From: Methanobacterium_B sp963825335
GTDB taxonomy: Archaea > Methanobacteriota > Methanobacteria > Methanobacteriales > Methanobacteriaceae
Length of the DNA stretch: 64,000 nucleotides
Direction of reading: 5' to 3'
NCBI GenBank assembly: GCA_963825335.1
Contig: CAWGSP010000001.1
Span: 62,001-126,000 of the forward strand
A program made the translations under genes and the position numbers. The notes below the pieces were generated by a model. It did not search any database. It was not told the DNA's origin and saw nothing but the letters and a program-made list of their open reading frames with translations. This document shows positions 1 to 8,649 of this stretch, in pieces. Each line of letters opens with the position of its first letter. Position 1 is the first letter of the stretch.

Positions 1-131
1 CACAACCACATTTTTTACCTTGATACATTATCAATCACACTCACTCAATAAGTATCATTCATACATTCAAATATATAAATATATAGTCTCGACAAATCAA
101 AGTTTAAAGAAACCATTATTTGAAAATGGTT

Positions 132-511
132 TTAACTGGTATTGATCTCTTCTTTTGATACCTGTTTTCCTATAAAACCTCCAATAGTTCCGAAAACAGC
201 ACCTATGATTATTATACCTAGTGTAATGATTAAAAGTTGAATCTCAAAAAATGGAATATCAAAATATCTATGTAAATTCATCATAAAAATCGTGGAAATA
301 CCTTCAATTGCCATCGAAATTGTTCCCGCATAGAATCCATACCGAATTCTTCTTTGTTTAGCAAAATTAGTGGCTATAAATCCCCCAAATAATATTATTA
401 TAACAGATCCATAAATACCAGTTATTGGATTAATTCGTAATGTAACAATTAATATAAAATTATACTGGTAATAACAGTTACGATCGGATTTCTAATGTCT
501 AATTTTACCAT
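132..511 (-). pseudogene. Frameshifted small membrane protein (DUF5518-like)
   Basis: Two reading frames join to give about 126 residues with roughly four hydrophobic segments. The 5' part starts at an ATG at 511 with a clean GGAGG ribosome site and reads MVKLDIRNPIVTVITSIILY before a stop near 449. A second frame with no start of its own continues directly with hydrophobic sequence and then FAKQRRIRYGFYAG, ending at 132. The whole interval is one base short of a multiple of three, so a single-base deletion near 450-465 explains it. Small four-helix membrane proteins of this kind (DUF5518 and relatives) are common in Methanobacterium; that family name is a guess from length and layout. The downstream half alone (132-314) could be miscalled as a 60-residue gene. 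Confidence 0.6.
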
Positions 512-1049
512 AGTAATGCCTCCATCTTAAATAATATCCAAATTAAAAAAAATTCTTTATCATACACCATTTTTATGAAAATTGTTTTTATTCACTATCC
601 CTTTCCAACTTGTCATCATATTTCATTATAATTCAATTATTGGAATATTCTGATCAAATTGGGTTTAATATCTACTGATTTAAACAGCACAAGCTATACA
701 AAAATTATTTCCATTTATTAACTATCCTTTATTCCAATAATAACTAATAATATTTTCAAGTAGAACAAGTAATATCGGGTTTTGTTGTAGAATTTAATTT
801 AAAAAAAATTATATTGAAGACATGATATTATAAGAGGGTAATGCTTTATGATAAAAGCTGAACAACAAGAGATGTTAATAACAAAAAAAGAATGGATTTT
901 TTAGATATTATCCCCAATAATCTTAACTTCTCCATTTTATAGTAAAGTTCATAAACCATCTGATCGATCTTATTATCAGAAAAATTAACAGAAATATATA
1001 TAAAATATTTTAGCTACGTTATTAAATTATATTTGAGAGAGGGAAATTT
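512..1049. other. Intergenic, no convincing gene
   Basis: Very AT-rich. An 18-codon ORF starts at an ATG at 848 after a GAGGG-like site (MIKAEQQEMLITKKEWIF). It could be a chance ORF or the head of a lost gene. Nothing else was recognised on either strand. Confidence 0.4.
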
Positions 1050-1412
1050 ATGATACGGAGTTTAATACCATTAATAAGCGGGATTTTCTTAATAATATGC
1101 TTTAGTTTTCTTTATTTGACAAGTTCTCAATCGACGTATCTTATCCCTTTCCTATTTTATATTGTATTTGTAATGATATTGAGGATTCACGATCTCATAA
1201 AACATTACAATAAAAAGTTTTACCTAGCAACTGGGACCTTTTTTTTAGCAATAATGTGGATCATAAGTTTCATCCAACCAATTTTACATAATATAATATA
1301 TTACCTAGAATTAGTAATATTTACATTGATCATAATTGCAATGTTAAGATCTACTATATCTCAGCAAAAAAAAGAGAAAAATCAAAATAAATCCTCAAAA
1401 GAGATTATTTAA
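1050..1412 (+). CDS. Hypothetical four-helix membrane protein
   Basis: 120 residues with four hydrophobic segments (about 5-25, 30-47, 58-78, 82-103) and a short, very basic C-terminal tail with QKKEKNQNKSSK. The ATG is preceded by GAGAGAGGG at good spacing, so the start is firm. I do not recognise a family. It lies between two decayed small membrane-protein genes, so the area may be a collection of fast-changing membrane ORFs. No transport or enzymatic motif is visible. Confidence 0.6.
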   Translation: MIRSLIPLISGIFLIICFSFLYLTSSQSTYLIPFLFYIVFVMILRIHDLIKHYNKKFYLATGTFFLAIMWIISFIQPILHNIIYYLELVIFTLIIIAMLRSTISQQKKEKNQNKSSKEII

Positions 1413-1513
1413 TCTTCAGTGAATATGGATACCCACATCAGTTAAATCAGCTATTCTGCAAACCTAATAATCAATTTTGTTAGACAAAATTAACAATTTT
1501 AGGAAAATTTATA

Positions 1514-1673
1514 ATGTCGTCAAAAAAACCAAATCCAAATAAATTTTATTATTTTTATTGGTATAGTATAGCAATCCTAGTTATAATAGCTGTTAGTAGT
1601 TCTATTTTACATGTACTGGGCAAATGACAATTCAGTAATAGAAACTGAAGTAGGTATTCGCAGGAACAGATAA
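1514..1673 (+). pseudogene. Broken short single-helix protein
   Basis: An ATG at 1514 with an AGGA site upstream opens a frame with MSSKKPNPNKFYYFYWYSI, then one transmembrane helix, stopping at 1625-1627. A shifted frame continues with ANDNSVIETEVGIRRNR to a stop at 1671. Removing about four bases near 1610 would join the two into a roughly 50-residue N-anchored protein. The join is inferred, and the family is unknown. Confidence 0.35.
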
Positions 1674-1807
1674 CAGTTCAACACGATTGTTCATATCATC
1701 GAACTATTTATGATTTCAGCTCTAATCCACCATCAAAATTTCAATTATTTTATTCTTAACTGTTACAGTAAATATGACTAGTAAAAAAAAAATTTTTTGA
1801 CTTAAAA

Positions 1808-2227
1808 TTAGTCATCGTCAGATTGTCCAACCAAGGTCCACATCACACCAAATTTATCGTGAACAACCCCAAAACAGGGACTGAAAAATGACTGCTGTAA
1901 AGGAATGCCCACCGAACCATCTTCAGATAATACATTGAAAGCTTTTTTTACCTTCTCGACTTCAAACTCAACAGCAATAGAAACTCTCTCGGATTCTGCA
2001 TCTTTCAACTCCCCTATTGTATCTGAAAGACGTATGAAATTATCTCCCATTGGAAGTGTTGCCATGAGAACCCAATTCTTTTTATCTTCCGGAATAGGCA
2101 TAGGATTCTCAGGAGGCATATCACTAAACCTCGAAATCTCAGAGACCTTAGAATCAAAGGCATTTTCATAGAGCCTTATTGCATCGGAACATTCACCTTT
2201 AAACATTATGTATGGTCTTATTTCCAT
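1808..2227 (-). CDS. PhnB/YjdN-like VOC superfamily protein
   Basis: 139 residues starting MEIRPYIMFKGECSDAIRLY, the usual opening of PhnB-like proteins, and ending with a GVVHDKFGVMW strand typical of this branch of the glyoxalase/bleomycin-resistance (VOC) fold. The family forms dimers of paired beta-alpha-beta units. Members are often called 3-demethylubiquinone methyltransferase-like, but the substrate is usually unknown and a methanogen has no ubiquinone, so no reaction is assigned. The ATG has a GGGGGAG site. Monocistronic. Confidence 0.85.
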   Translation of the reverse strand: MEIRPYIMFKGECSDAIRLYENAFDSKVSEISRFSDMPPENPMPIPEDKKNWVLMATLPMGDNFIRLSDTIGELKDAESERVSIAVEFEVEKVKKAFNVLSEDGSVGIPLQQSFFSPCFGVVHDKFGVMWTLVGQSDDD

Positions 2228-2380
2228 AATACTCCCCCATAACTATTTATCAATAAAATTAACTCAGATATATTATCTAACTAAATATTCTATTCTTATT
2301 TCGTTAAATAATTTTTTATAATCACGGTTTCTATAGGATCTGATCGACTCATTCTAAAAAAAATTAAATTTAACCAATTT

Positions 2381-2842
2381 TCACAACCCAAAACCCTTTG
2401 ACAACAATGTGTACAATGCCCAGACCAAAATTACCGTCAAAATAATTAATTCTTTCCATGCTCTTCCCGGTTTAGCTTCAATTGCATAAGACATCAGTTT
2501 TATTGGTGATACTGGTGGGTTTGGTGAATCTTCTGGTTTGAGAGGCTCTGAAAAGCTGTGGAAGTATAATTGGATCATTACCATTCCAACGAAGAGTCCC
2601 GTTATGAAGCTCACATATTCCACACTTCCCGACACAAACAACAGGCCGAGTAAGATCAGTGCAACAACTAAAAGGAACATATCTTGTAGTTTAGTTGCAG
2701 TTGTTTTTCCATTATAAGAGTTATCTAATAGTTTTCGTCTCGTATCATACTTCACAAAGAAGAAAACATAAAATTTGATCAACGAATACACCACATAAAA
2801 AATTAACAACAACTTGAGAATTAACAAAGCATAATTATCCAT
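2381..2842 (-). CDS. Membrane protein divergent from a TetR gene
   Basis: 153 residues with about four hydrophobic segments (5-29, 52-70, 73-92, 130-148) and a conserved-looking loop SEPLKPEDSPNPPVSP before the last helix. The start has a textbook GGAGG site. No family recognised. It is transcribed away from the TetR gene at 2950, and the 107-bp gap holds three copies of a TetR-like operator. The simplest reading is that this gene is the regulator's target, perhaps an efflux or stress membrane protein. That role is inferred from position only. Confidence 0.65.
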   Translation of the reverse strand: MDNYALLILKLLLIFYVVYSLIKFYVFFFVKYDTRRKLLDNSYNGKTTATKLQDMFLLVVALILLGLLFVSGSVEYVSFITGLFVGMVMIQLYFHSFSEPLKPEDSPNPPVSPIKLMSYAIEAKPGRAWKELIILTVILVWALYTLLSKGFGL

Positions 2843-2867
2843 AATTTACCTCCATAAACTATGTAAT

Positions 2868-2938
2868 TGACCGATGGTTAACTAATATATCTGATGGTTA
2901 ATAAACTTAATCAAGAAATTTTATATGACTGAAGGTCA
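2868..2938. promoter_or_regulatory. Three operator-like repeats in the TetR divergent promoter
   Basis: TGACCGATGGTTA (2868-2880), TATCTGATGGTTA (2888-2900) and TGACTGAAGGTCA (2926-2938) match a common 13-mer. The last has symmetric arms TGAC/GTCA. It directly follows a TATA-like element (about 2919-2925) placed about 25-30 bases before the TetR start, so a bound repressor would cover the promoter. Autoregulation and control of the divergent membrane gene are inferred. Confidence 0.55.
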
Positions 2939-2949
2939 GATTATAAATA

Positions 2950-3537
2950 GTGATACAAATGACAAAGGTAGTTCCAGATTACAGGGAAATAGCAAGATCC
3001 AAAATTTTGCAAGCATCGATCAAAATTTTTCATGAGAAAGGATTTCACGGAAGCACAATGAATGAAATTGCCAGAGAAGTGGGGGTAAGTAAAGGAACTT
3101 TGTATACTTATTTTAAAAGTAAAGAAGATATCCTAAGGGAAATTTGGGTTTTATCCAGCGATAATATTGTAGATCTTAAAGGCACATACGGAGATCGTGA
3201 CTGTTTTGAAGTTCTGGAAGAACTTTACGATATGATGGTCAAATCCCCTGGATTAACATTATCATTTGAAATAATACTGATATCATCAAACAACGATAAG
3301 ATCAAAGAGATCAATCAGGAATCATACATCGCAAAATTAGATGCTCTAACATATTATCTCCGGGATCAGCAAGATAAATGTATCATAAAAAAGGATATAA
3401 AACCTGATCTCCTTGCACAGATATTAACCGGCATGTACACAGATGCAGCCACCCAGTTACTGATCGGACTCGACAACGAAGTAGTCCATGAAAAATGGTT
3501 AAAATCTGTTAAGGCACTCTTCTCAGATGAAAAATAA
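2950..3537 (+). CDS. TetR/AcrR family transcriptional regulator
   Basis: 195 residues. The N-terminal helix-turn-helix region (about 12-58) carries the typical string GFHGSTMNEIAREVGVSKGTLYTYFKSKEDIL. The helical C-terminal ligand-binding domain cannot be assigned a ligand. The frame can start at GTG 2950 or ATG 2959 (MTKVV). The TATA-like element lies only about 25-35 bases upstream and no ribosome site is visible, so the mRNA may be leaderless. It probably represses itself and the divergent membrane gene. Confidence 0.88.
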   Translation: MIQMTKVVPDYREIARSKILQASIKIFHEKGFHGSTMNEIAREVGVSKGTLYTYFKSKEDILREIWVLSSDNIVDLKGTYGDRDCFEVLEELYDMMVKSPGLTLSFEIILISSNNDKIKEINQESYIAKLDALTYYLRDQQDKCIIKKDIKPDLLAQILTGMYTDAATQLLIGLDNEVVHEKWLKSVKALFSDEK

Positions 3538-3636
3538 GTTTATTACCCAATGAAAAAATAGGACGAAGTATTATTAGGCGATCATGTGATAACACGTGAT
3601 AAGTTCAGCTATGCAAACAGTTAAATATGAATAGAG

Positions 3637-3643
3637 TTATATT
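3637..3643 (+). promoter_or_regulatory. TATA box of the tRNA-Val/tRNA-Phe unit
   Basis: TTATATT centred about 23 bases before the first base of tRNA-Val, the normal archaeal TATA-to-start distance. The two tRNAs are four bases apart and are probably one transcript. Confidence 0.5.
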
Positions 3644-3662
3644 CAAGATGTACCCGATTTGG

Positions 3663-3815
<153 letters not shown>

Positions 3816-4020
3816 ATTTTTAAATGTTTAGTACAAATAACACAACTTTTATTTTAAATAACTTTTTTGAGCCATCGTATGCGCATCTATAATGTTATTA
3901 TTGTTATAATGAGAATATTAGACAGTTAAATTTTTTTTATTCCGATTTTTCAAATTTTAAAAGATTTTATAAAAGGCCGCGATCTAATATCATACATCTT
4001 AATGGAGAAGATGATCAAAA

Positions 4021-4215
4021 ATGACAAAAACAAGATCCTGTCCACGGTGTGGTTCTAAAAAAATGAAAATCCACAATCCTCAAGCACCAGTATGGGAATG
4101 TTCAAAATGCGGGTACAGTGGTGCTGTAGTCATCGAAGATGGAAATCTCGAAAAACAAATTAAAGACCTTAAAAAAATGGATAAACTCAGCAAAAAACTC
4201 ATGAGGGGAAGATAA
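4021..4215 (+). CDS. Small zinc-ribbon protein
   Basis: 64 residues. CPRCGSKKM near the N-terminus and CSKCGYSG about 20 residues later make one complete four-Cys zinc ribbon. The rest is a charged, Lys-rich helix ending KKLMRGR. This resembles the small zinc-ribbon proteins, sometimes compared with transcription-factor ribbons, found across methanogens; the exact role is unknown. The start has a GATGATC ribosome site. Monocistronic. Confidence 0.8.
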   Translation: MTKTRSCPRCGSKKMKIHNPQAPVWECSKCGYSGAVVIEDGNLEKQIKDLKKMDKLSKKLMRGR

Positions 4216-4319
4216 TTTAAAATAAAAAAAATTATTTTTGTCAAGAAATGGTCATTTGCAACCATTCAAAACAATCCTCTTTTTAAATCTAATTTCTTTT
4301 GAATCTTATTTCTTTAAAT

Positions 4320-4952
4320 CTAATTGATTTTTCTATATAAAAATGTGCCTAAAAGTCCCCCAATTGCTGAGAAAGAACCCAAAAGCATCATCATGTAGAT
4401 GAACAGAGCACTTCCGCTTATTACCCCCAATACTAATCCTAATATAATCCCAACAAGAGCCCCGTTAATCAATCCATTATTATAACTGGTGTTTGAACTT
4501 ATATATGATGATATTAAACCTGAAAATATGGTTAAACATAGGAATAATGCACCGAATTCTCTTAATAAATTATGTGGAATATTGTTAGCTTGTTGGGGTA
4601 TGTTATTGCCAAAAATTACCAACACATCAAATATTGCTGATATCATTAGGAATCCCAATCCAGCCCCCACTCCAAGAATGCTAATTTTATTGGGTGAGCG
4701 ATTTTTGACGGGCATATCCCTTAATTTAGTGCCGCAAACTGCACATACAGGGGGATTATTTGGGTTAATACTGCCGCAGTTGGGACATTCAGAATTTGAT
4801 CGATTAACGGACGGAGAATTATTACTGTTTAAAACCATGCCGTCGCTGTACCTTAATCTACCACCACATTCACATTTTTCATGACTGAAAGATGATATTC
4901 CCTCTTCAAGTTCGTAATGTTTGCCGCACGATTCACAGACTAAATATGACAT
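4320..4952 (-). CDS. Zinc-ribbon membrane protein
   Basis: About 210 residues from the preferred start MSYLVCESCGKHYELEEG. Two N-terminal metal-binding modules are visible: C-x2-C with a CECGGRLRY partner, then CPNCGSINPNNPPVCAVCG, a zinc-ribbon double knuckle. They are followed by about four transmembrane helices with a Gly-rich GALVGIILGLVLGVISGSA stretch. A GTG five codons earlier (4967) is open, but GGTGA sits just before the ATG at 4952. Zinc-ribbon-plus-membrane proteins like this are frequent in Methanobacteriales; function unknown. Confidence 0.75.
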   Translation of the reverse strand: MSYLVCESCGKHYELEEGISSFSHEKCECGGRLRYSDGMVLNSNNSPSVNRSNSECPNCGSINPNNPPVCAVCGTKLRDMPVKNRSPNKISILGVGAGLGFLMISAIFDVLVIFGNNIPQQANNIPHNLLREFGALFLCLTIFSGLISSYISSNTSYNNGLINGALVGIILGLVLGVISGSALFIYMMMLLGSFSAIGGLLGTFLYRKIN

Positions 4953-5064
4953 ATCTTCACCGTTCACTCCTCGAAAATTTATTTTTATTAGAACAATTTA
5001 ACAATAGTTTACATGTTGAGTTTTTTGATCTCAACAATATTAATATGAATTCATATTTATAGTA

Positions 5065-6339
5065 TTATAATAATTCGCCAATAATATAGGTTGGCTCGGC
5101 ATCTGTTATCTTGACTTTAACAAAACTGCCAATAGTTGCATTTTTTATTACAACTGTTTTATATGAATTACTATGACCAATATACCCACCTTTAGAACCT
5201 TCAGCTGTTACCAATGCCTCTTGTATGGTCCCGATAAATTTTTGATTATTTTTGAGATTTATAATAGATTTAATTTGATTTAAGGCCTTAGATCTTTTTT
5301 TCATTGTTTGATGGTCAATTTCATCCATCGAAGATGAAAATGTACCCGGTCTGTGGTGGTACTTCGAGATATGTAAGAAGTCCGGTTTAATCTCATCGAT
5401 CAAATTCAGGGTGTCAGAAAATGCTTCATCAGTTTCTGTTGGATATCCCACAATAATGTCCGTTGCAATAGAAATTTCGGGTATTTCCGCCCGGAATCTG
5501 GCGACTATATCTTTAAATTCTTCAACAGTGTGTCCGCGGTTCATGTCAACAAGCACGCTGTTACTTCCACTCTGTATAGGAATATGAAGGAACTTGTACA
5601 TATTGACCCCTTTAAAAGCCTGGATTAATCCATCGATATCATCTAATATATTTTTAGGGTGCATCATACCAACCCTCACCCTGAATTTCCCATCAATTTC
5701 AAGAACTCTGTTAATTAAAACAGAAAGAGATTCTCCAGTATCCTTCCCATACGCTGCAGTGTCTTGAGCAGTGATGAGTATTTCCTTACAACCATCCGCC
5801 ACTGCTTGTTCTGCTTCCTGCTTGATCATATCGACAGGATAACTTTGGAGGCTTCCTCTTGCAAATCTAGTACAGCAGTAACTGCAATTCCCATCACAGC
5901 CCTCACAGATCTGTATTATATGTATTAATGGATTTGATCGCACTTTTGGGAGGCATATTTTTGAATCATTGGAATGACCCGTTGATCTGATAATTTCACC
6001 CTTGAACACGTCTTCAATTATGGCAGGAGTGGACTGTATCTTATGAGGCCCTATCCAACTTGCTTGAGGTGCCGATTTCATCAGCTTATCTTGGTCTATT
6101 TCAACCATACAACCCGATATAATCAGTTTTTTCTCGGGAAATTCATTGGTTATCTTGAGGATCTTATTTATTACCTTCTGTTCTGTTGGATGTTTAACAT
6201 AGCACGTGTTTAGAATTATTATATCTGCATCTTCAGGCGACTCTGTTAATTCACCATGATTCTCCTTGATAAGGCCGGCCATTATTTGAGAGTCGGCCTG
6301 GTTATAGGTACATCCAAATGTTTCAATATGTATCTTCAT
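5065..6339 (-). CDS. tRNA t6A37 methylthiotransferase (e-MtaB/CDKAL1-like)
   Basis: 424 residues, normal for the family. Converts t6A at position 37 of ANN-decoding tRNAs to ms2t6A, using two [4Fe-4S] clusters and SAM. The N-terminal methylthiotransferase domain has its three cluster cysteines at C10, C46 and C77. The radical SAM domain has C148-x3-C152-x2-C155. The C-terminal 60 or so residues form a TRAM-like RNA-binding domain. The archaeal/eukaryotic branch is preferred over MiaB because of the overall sequence style and host. Single gene with an AGGA site before the ATG. Confidence 0.92.
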   Translation of the reverse strand: MKIHIETFGCTYNQADSQIMAGLIKENHGELTESPEDADIIILNTCYVKHPTEQKVINKILKITNEFPEKKLIISGCMVEIDQDKLMKSAPQASWIGPHKIQSTPAIIEDVFKGEIIRSTGHSNDSKICLPKVRSNPLIHIIQICEGCDGNCSYCCTRFARGSLQSYPVDMIKQEAEQAVADGCKEILITAQDTAAYGKDTGESLSVLINRVLEIDGKFRVRVGMMHPKNILDDIDGLIQAFKGVNMYKFLHIPIQSGSNSVLVDMNRGHTVEEFKDIVARFRAEIPEISIATDIIVGYPTETDEAFSDTLNLIDEIKPDFLHISKYHHRPGTFSSSMDEIDHQTMKKRSKALNQIKSIINLKNNQKFIGTIQEALVTAEGSKGGYIGHSNSYKTVVIKNATIGSFVKVKITDAEPTYIIGELL

Positions 6340-6569
6340 TTTGTTTATTCCTTAGATTATGATAAATTTTAAAATTATTATTTGAAAAGATGATCCAGAT
6401 GATCGCATGAATAAATATGATTGACCATCTAACTATTTAAAAAAATACTTTACAACACATTATTTTGTTTAACTACAAAAATTAAAAAAAATAAACATCA
6501 TATAAAAAATCGCACTGTACTACCAAATGATATAACATCCCATGGACATTCCGATACAATATCCTTATT

Positions 6570-7223
6570 TTATTCCTGCCATCCATGTTCACCAATCATA
6601 GGGACGAAAACAACTCCTCCAAGTTCCCTAACCTCAAAATCTTGCTCGGAAATTCTGGTGATACAGACTAATTCTTGTACCGATGTGTTACGGCCTATTG
6701 GAGTGATTAAATGTCCGCCTATTTTTAACTGGTTTTTAAGAGGTTCTGGAACAGCAGGTGCACTTGCTGTGGCATATATCCTGTCGTATGGTGATTCTTC
6801 TTCGTATCCTTTGGTACCATCACCTAATATTACGGTGACATTTTCAGAGTATCCAGTACGTTCTAAATTTTGTTTGGCTATCTTTTCGAGATTTTCGATC
6901 CTTTCGATGGTGTATAAATGACCCTCGGGCCCAATAATTTCTGCGACCACAGCAGCGTTATAGCCAAATCCAGTGCCAATTTCTAGCACCTTCATTCCCT
7001 TTTTGAGCTCGAGTGTTTCACATATGATCGCAACCATGTGCGGAGCAGATATTGTTTGACCATTTTCTAATGGTATCGGCCGGTCTAAATAGGCGTAGGG
7101 TTTAGTTTCCGGTGTCATAAATTCTTCCCTTGGAACGTTACACATTGCCATTTTAACAACATCTGTTTTAATATATCCACTATCATAGAGGTTGGAAATC
7201 AGATTCTTTCTATTGTTTTTCAT
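6570..7223 (-). CDS. pcm: Protein-L-isoaspartate O-methyltransferase
   Basis: 217 residues. Methylates L-isoaspartyl residues in aged proteins with SAM so that they can revert to aspartate. Motif I VLEIGTGFGYNAAV and the preceding PIPLENGQTISAPHMVA substrate loop are both present, as is the GDGTKGYEEESPYDRIYATA motif II/III region. The start overlaps the end of the upstream zinc-protein gene by 14 bases, so the two are cotranscribed and probably translationally coupled. Confidence 0.95.
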   Translation of the reverse strand: MKNNRKNLISNLYDSGYIKTDVVKMAMCNVPREEFMTPETKPYAYLDRPIPLENGQTISAPHMVAIICETLELKKGMKVLEIGTGFGYNAAVVAEIIGPEGHLYTIERIENLEKIAKQNLERTGYSENVTVILGDGTKGYEEESPYDRIYATASAPAVPEPLKNQLKIGGHLITPIGRNTSVQELVCITRISEQDFEVRELGGVVFVPMIGEHGWQE

Positions 7224-7845
7224 TTAAATCAACCATGCTATCTAATTCAACTATTTTAGAAGTCAAATCATACTTATAACGCTTTAAATCATCTCCAGGT
7301 CGTCCATAAACCCTTTTGATTACAAATGCTTTAGCAAATCCCTTACGCATCTTTCTGTCCTGTGTTTTCATTGCCCTTATCTTAAAGAGCACATGACCTA
7401 TTTTAACAACATCACCAATTGTGAATTCAAATTCCCTGTCCACTTCAACCTTTCTTGAAAATATTTTACCACCATAATCGACTGAAATACCTACACGTGC
7501 AGGAGTATCAATATAAGATGCCCATATAGTGTCTATTTCTGAAACTGGGCTCACCATAACCCTTCCACCCCTGTTGTTTTCGATAGAGGTGATTTCCGCA
7601 GGACGGCCATTGACATCCAGAACATCCTCAAACTCGAGAAATTCATCTGGCGACAATTTTATAAAAGTCTTATGGGAAGATTCATATTCACTCACAACTA
7701 CACGAATTTCTATTGGTTTTTCTATGGTTATGGTCTCTCGGAATATATTTCCGCATTCATTACATTTTAATAATAATTCCTTGGATAGTTTACCCTTGGA
7801 TTTTAATATTTCGCAGGATTCTGATCCGCAAACAGTACACTTCAT
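7210..7845 (-). CDS. HVO_0476-family zinc finger protein
   Basis: 211 residues. The N-terminus has C-x2-C (CTVCGSESC) and a second pair CNECG, forming a zinc ribbon. The rest is a beta-rich domain with EIRVVVSEYESSHKTFIKL. This matches the widespread archaeal HVO_0476-type family, which often sits next to pcm as it does here. The function is not established. The ATG has a GAGGATG site. First gene of the two-gene unit with pcm. Confidence 0.8.
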   Translation of the reverse strand: MKCTVCGSESCEILKSKGKLSKELLLKCNECGNIFRETITIEKPIEIRVVVSEYESSHKTFIKLSPDEFLEFEDVLDVNGRPAEITSIENNRGGRVMVSPVSEIDTIWASYIDTPARVGISVDYGGKIFSRKVEVDREFEFTIGDVVKIGHVLFKIRAMKTQDRKMRKGFAKAFVIKRVYGRPGDDLKRYKYDLTSKIVELDSMVDLNEKQ

Positions 7846-8121
7846 TTTTTTGACATCCTCAAAATTTAAATTTTATAAAATAAATTCTTTAATAAATATA
7901 TAATAAGTATATTCTATGTTTTAATTATAATTTCATGAAAAAAATTATGAAAATACAATATATCCAACATATTGTTCACAGCAAATTATTTTTATAATCT
8001 GTTGCTGTAATCTTGTAATAGTAACTATTCAGGTTTTTTCTGAAATTTACCTATTCAACACTAAAACTAAGTTTGAAAAAAATTTAAAACATTCCACAGT
8101 CTGAAACCAAGTTGAAACTAT

Positions 8122-8628
8122 TTATGGCCCGGTTGTTTTAGAAGCATTCTTATTTTTAATATAATATTTGACAAGACCCCCCTGGTTAAGGATGTCGAGC
8201 ATGAACTGATCGAAGGGCTGTATATCAAATTTCTTTCCACTTGCAGTATTTTCAATGATCCCCTTTTCAAGGTCCACCGATAGAACATCTCCCTGTTCTA
8301 CTTCAATGTCTGCAGTTATTACAGGAAGGCCTACATTTATTGCATTTCTAAAAAATATCCTTGCAAATGATTTTGCAATTATTGCTGATACACCTGCATG
8401 TTTTAGTGCAACGGGTGCTTGTTCTCTCGATGATCCGCACCCAAAATTCCAGCCAGCAACGATTATGTCGCCAGTTTGTACCTTTTCTGCAAATTTAGGG
8501 TCTTCAGCTTCCATTATGTGTGATGATAGTTCATCCAGACTGAAGGTTCTGAGATATCTTCCTGCTATTATAACGTCTGTGTCTATGCTGTCCCTAAATT
8601 TCCAAACTTTACCCTCTATCTTTTCCAT
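8122..8628 (-). CDS. hacB: Homoaconitase small subunit HacB
   Basis: 168 residues from the preferred start MEKIEGKVWKF. An upstream in-frame ATG at 8643 is open, but the GGGGAT ribosome site lies between the two. The swivel domain of the aconitase-like isomerases contains GCGSSREQAP. The flexible loop near residues 25-28 reads YLRT, which in methanogen paralogues marks homoaconitase, as opposed to YLVY/YLVM in isopropylmalate isomerase (LeuD). It should therefore work with HacA in the 2-oxosuberate branch of coenzyme B synthesis. The large subunit is not in this window. Last gene of the Tes-like/RFAP synthase operon. Confidence 0.85.
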   Translation of the reverse strand: MEKIEGKVWKFRDSIDTDVIIAGRYLRTFSLDELSSHIMEAEDPKFAEKVQTGDIIVAGWNFGCGSSREQAPVALKHAGVSAIIAKSFARIFFRNAINVGLPVITADIEVEQGDVLSVDLEKGIIENTASGKKFDIQPFDQFMLDILNQGGLVKYYIKNKNASKTTGP

Positions 8629-8649
8629 AATTATCCCCTTCATAAAATT

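Noticed and set aside
1905..2171. 88-codon plus-strand ORF
   Set aside because: Fully antisense to the PhnB-like gene, with no ribosome site and low-complexity Ser-rich product.
2868..2938. Possible start of a CRISPR-like repeat array
   Set aside because: Only three short, imperfect 13-mers with unequal spacers; best read as operators.
4489..4884. 131-codon plus-strand ORF
   Set aside because: Antisense shadow of the zinc-ribbon membrane gene; no start signal.
8122..8643. leuD (isopropylmalate isomerase small subunit) as the name
   Set aside because: The YLRT loop favours homoaconitase over YLVY/YLVM-type LeuD.
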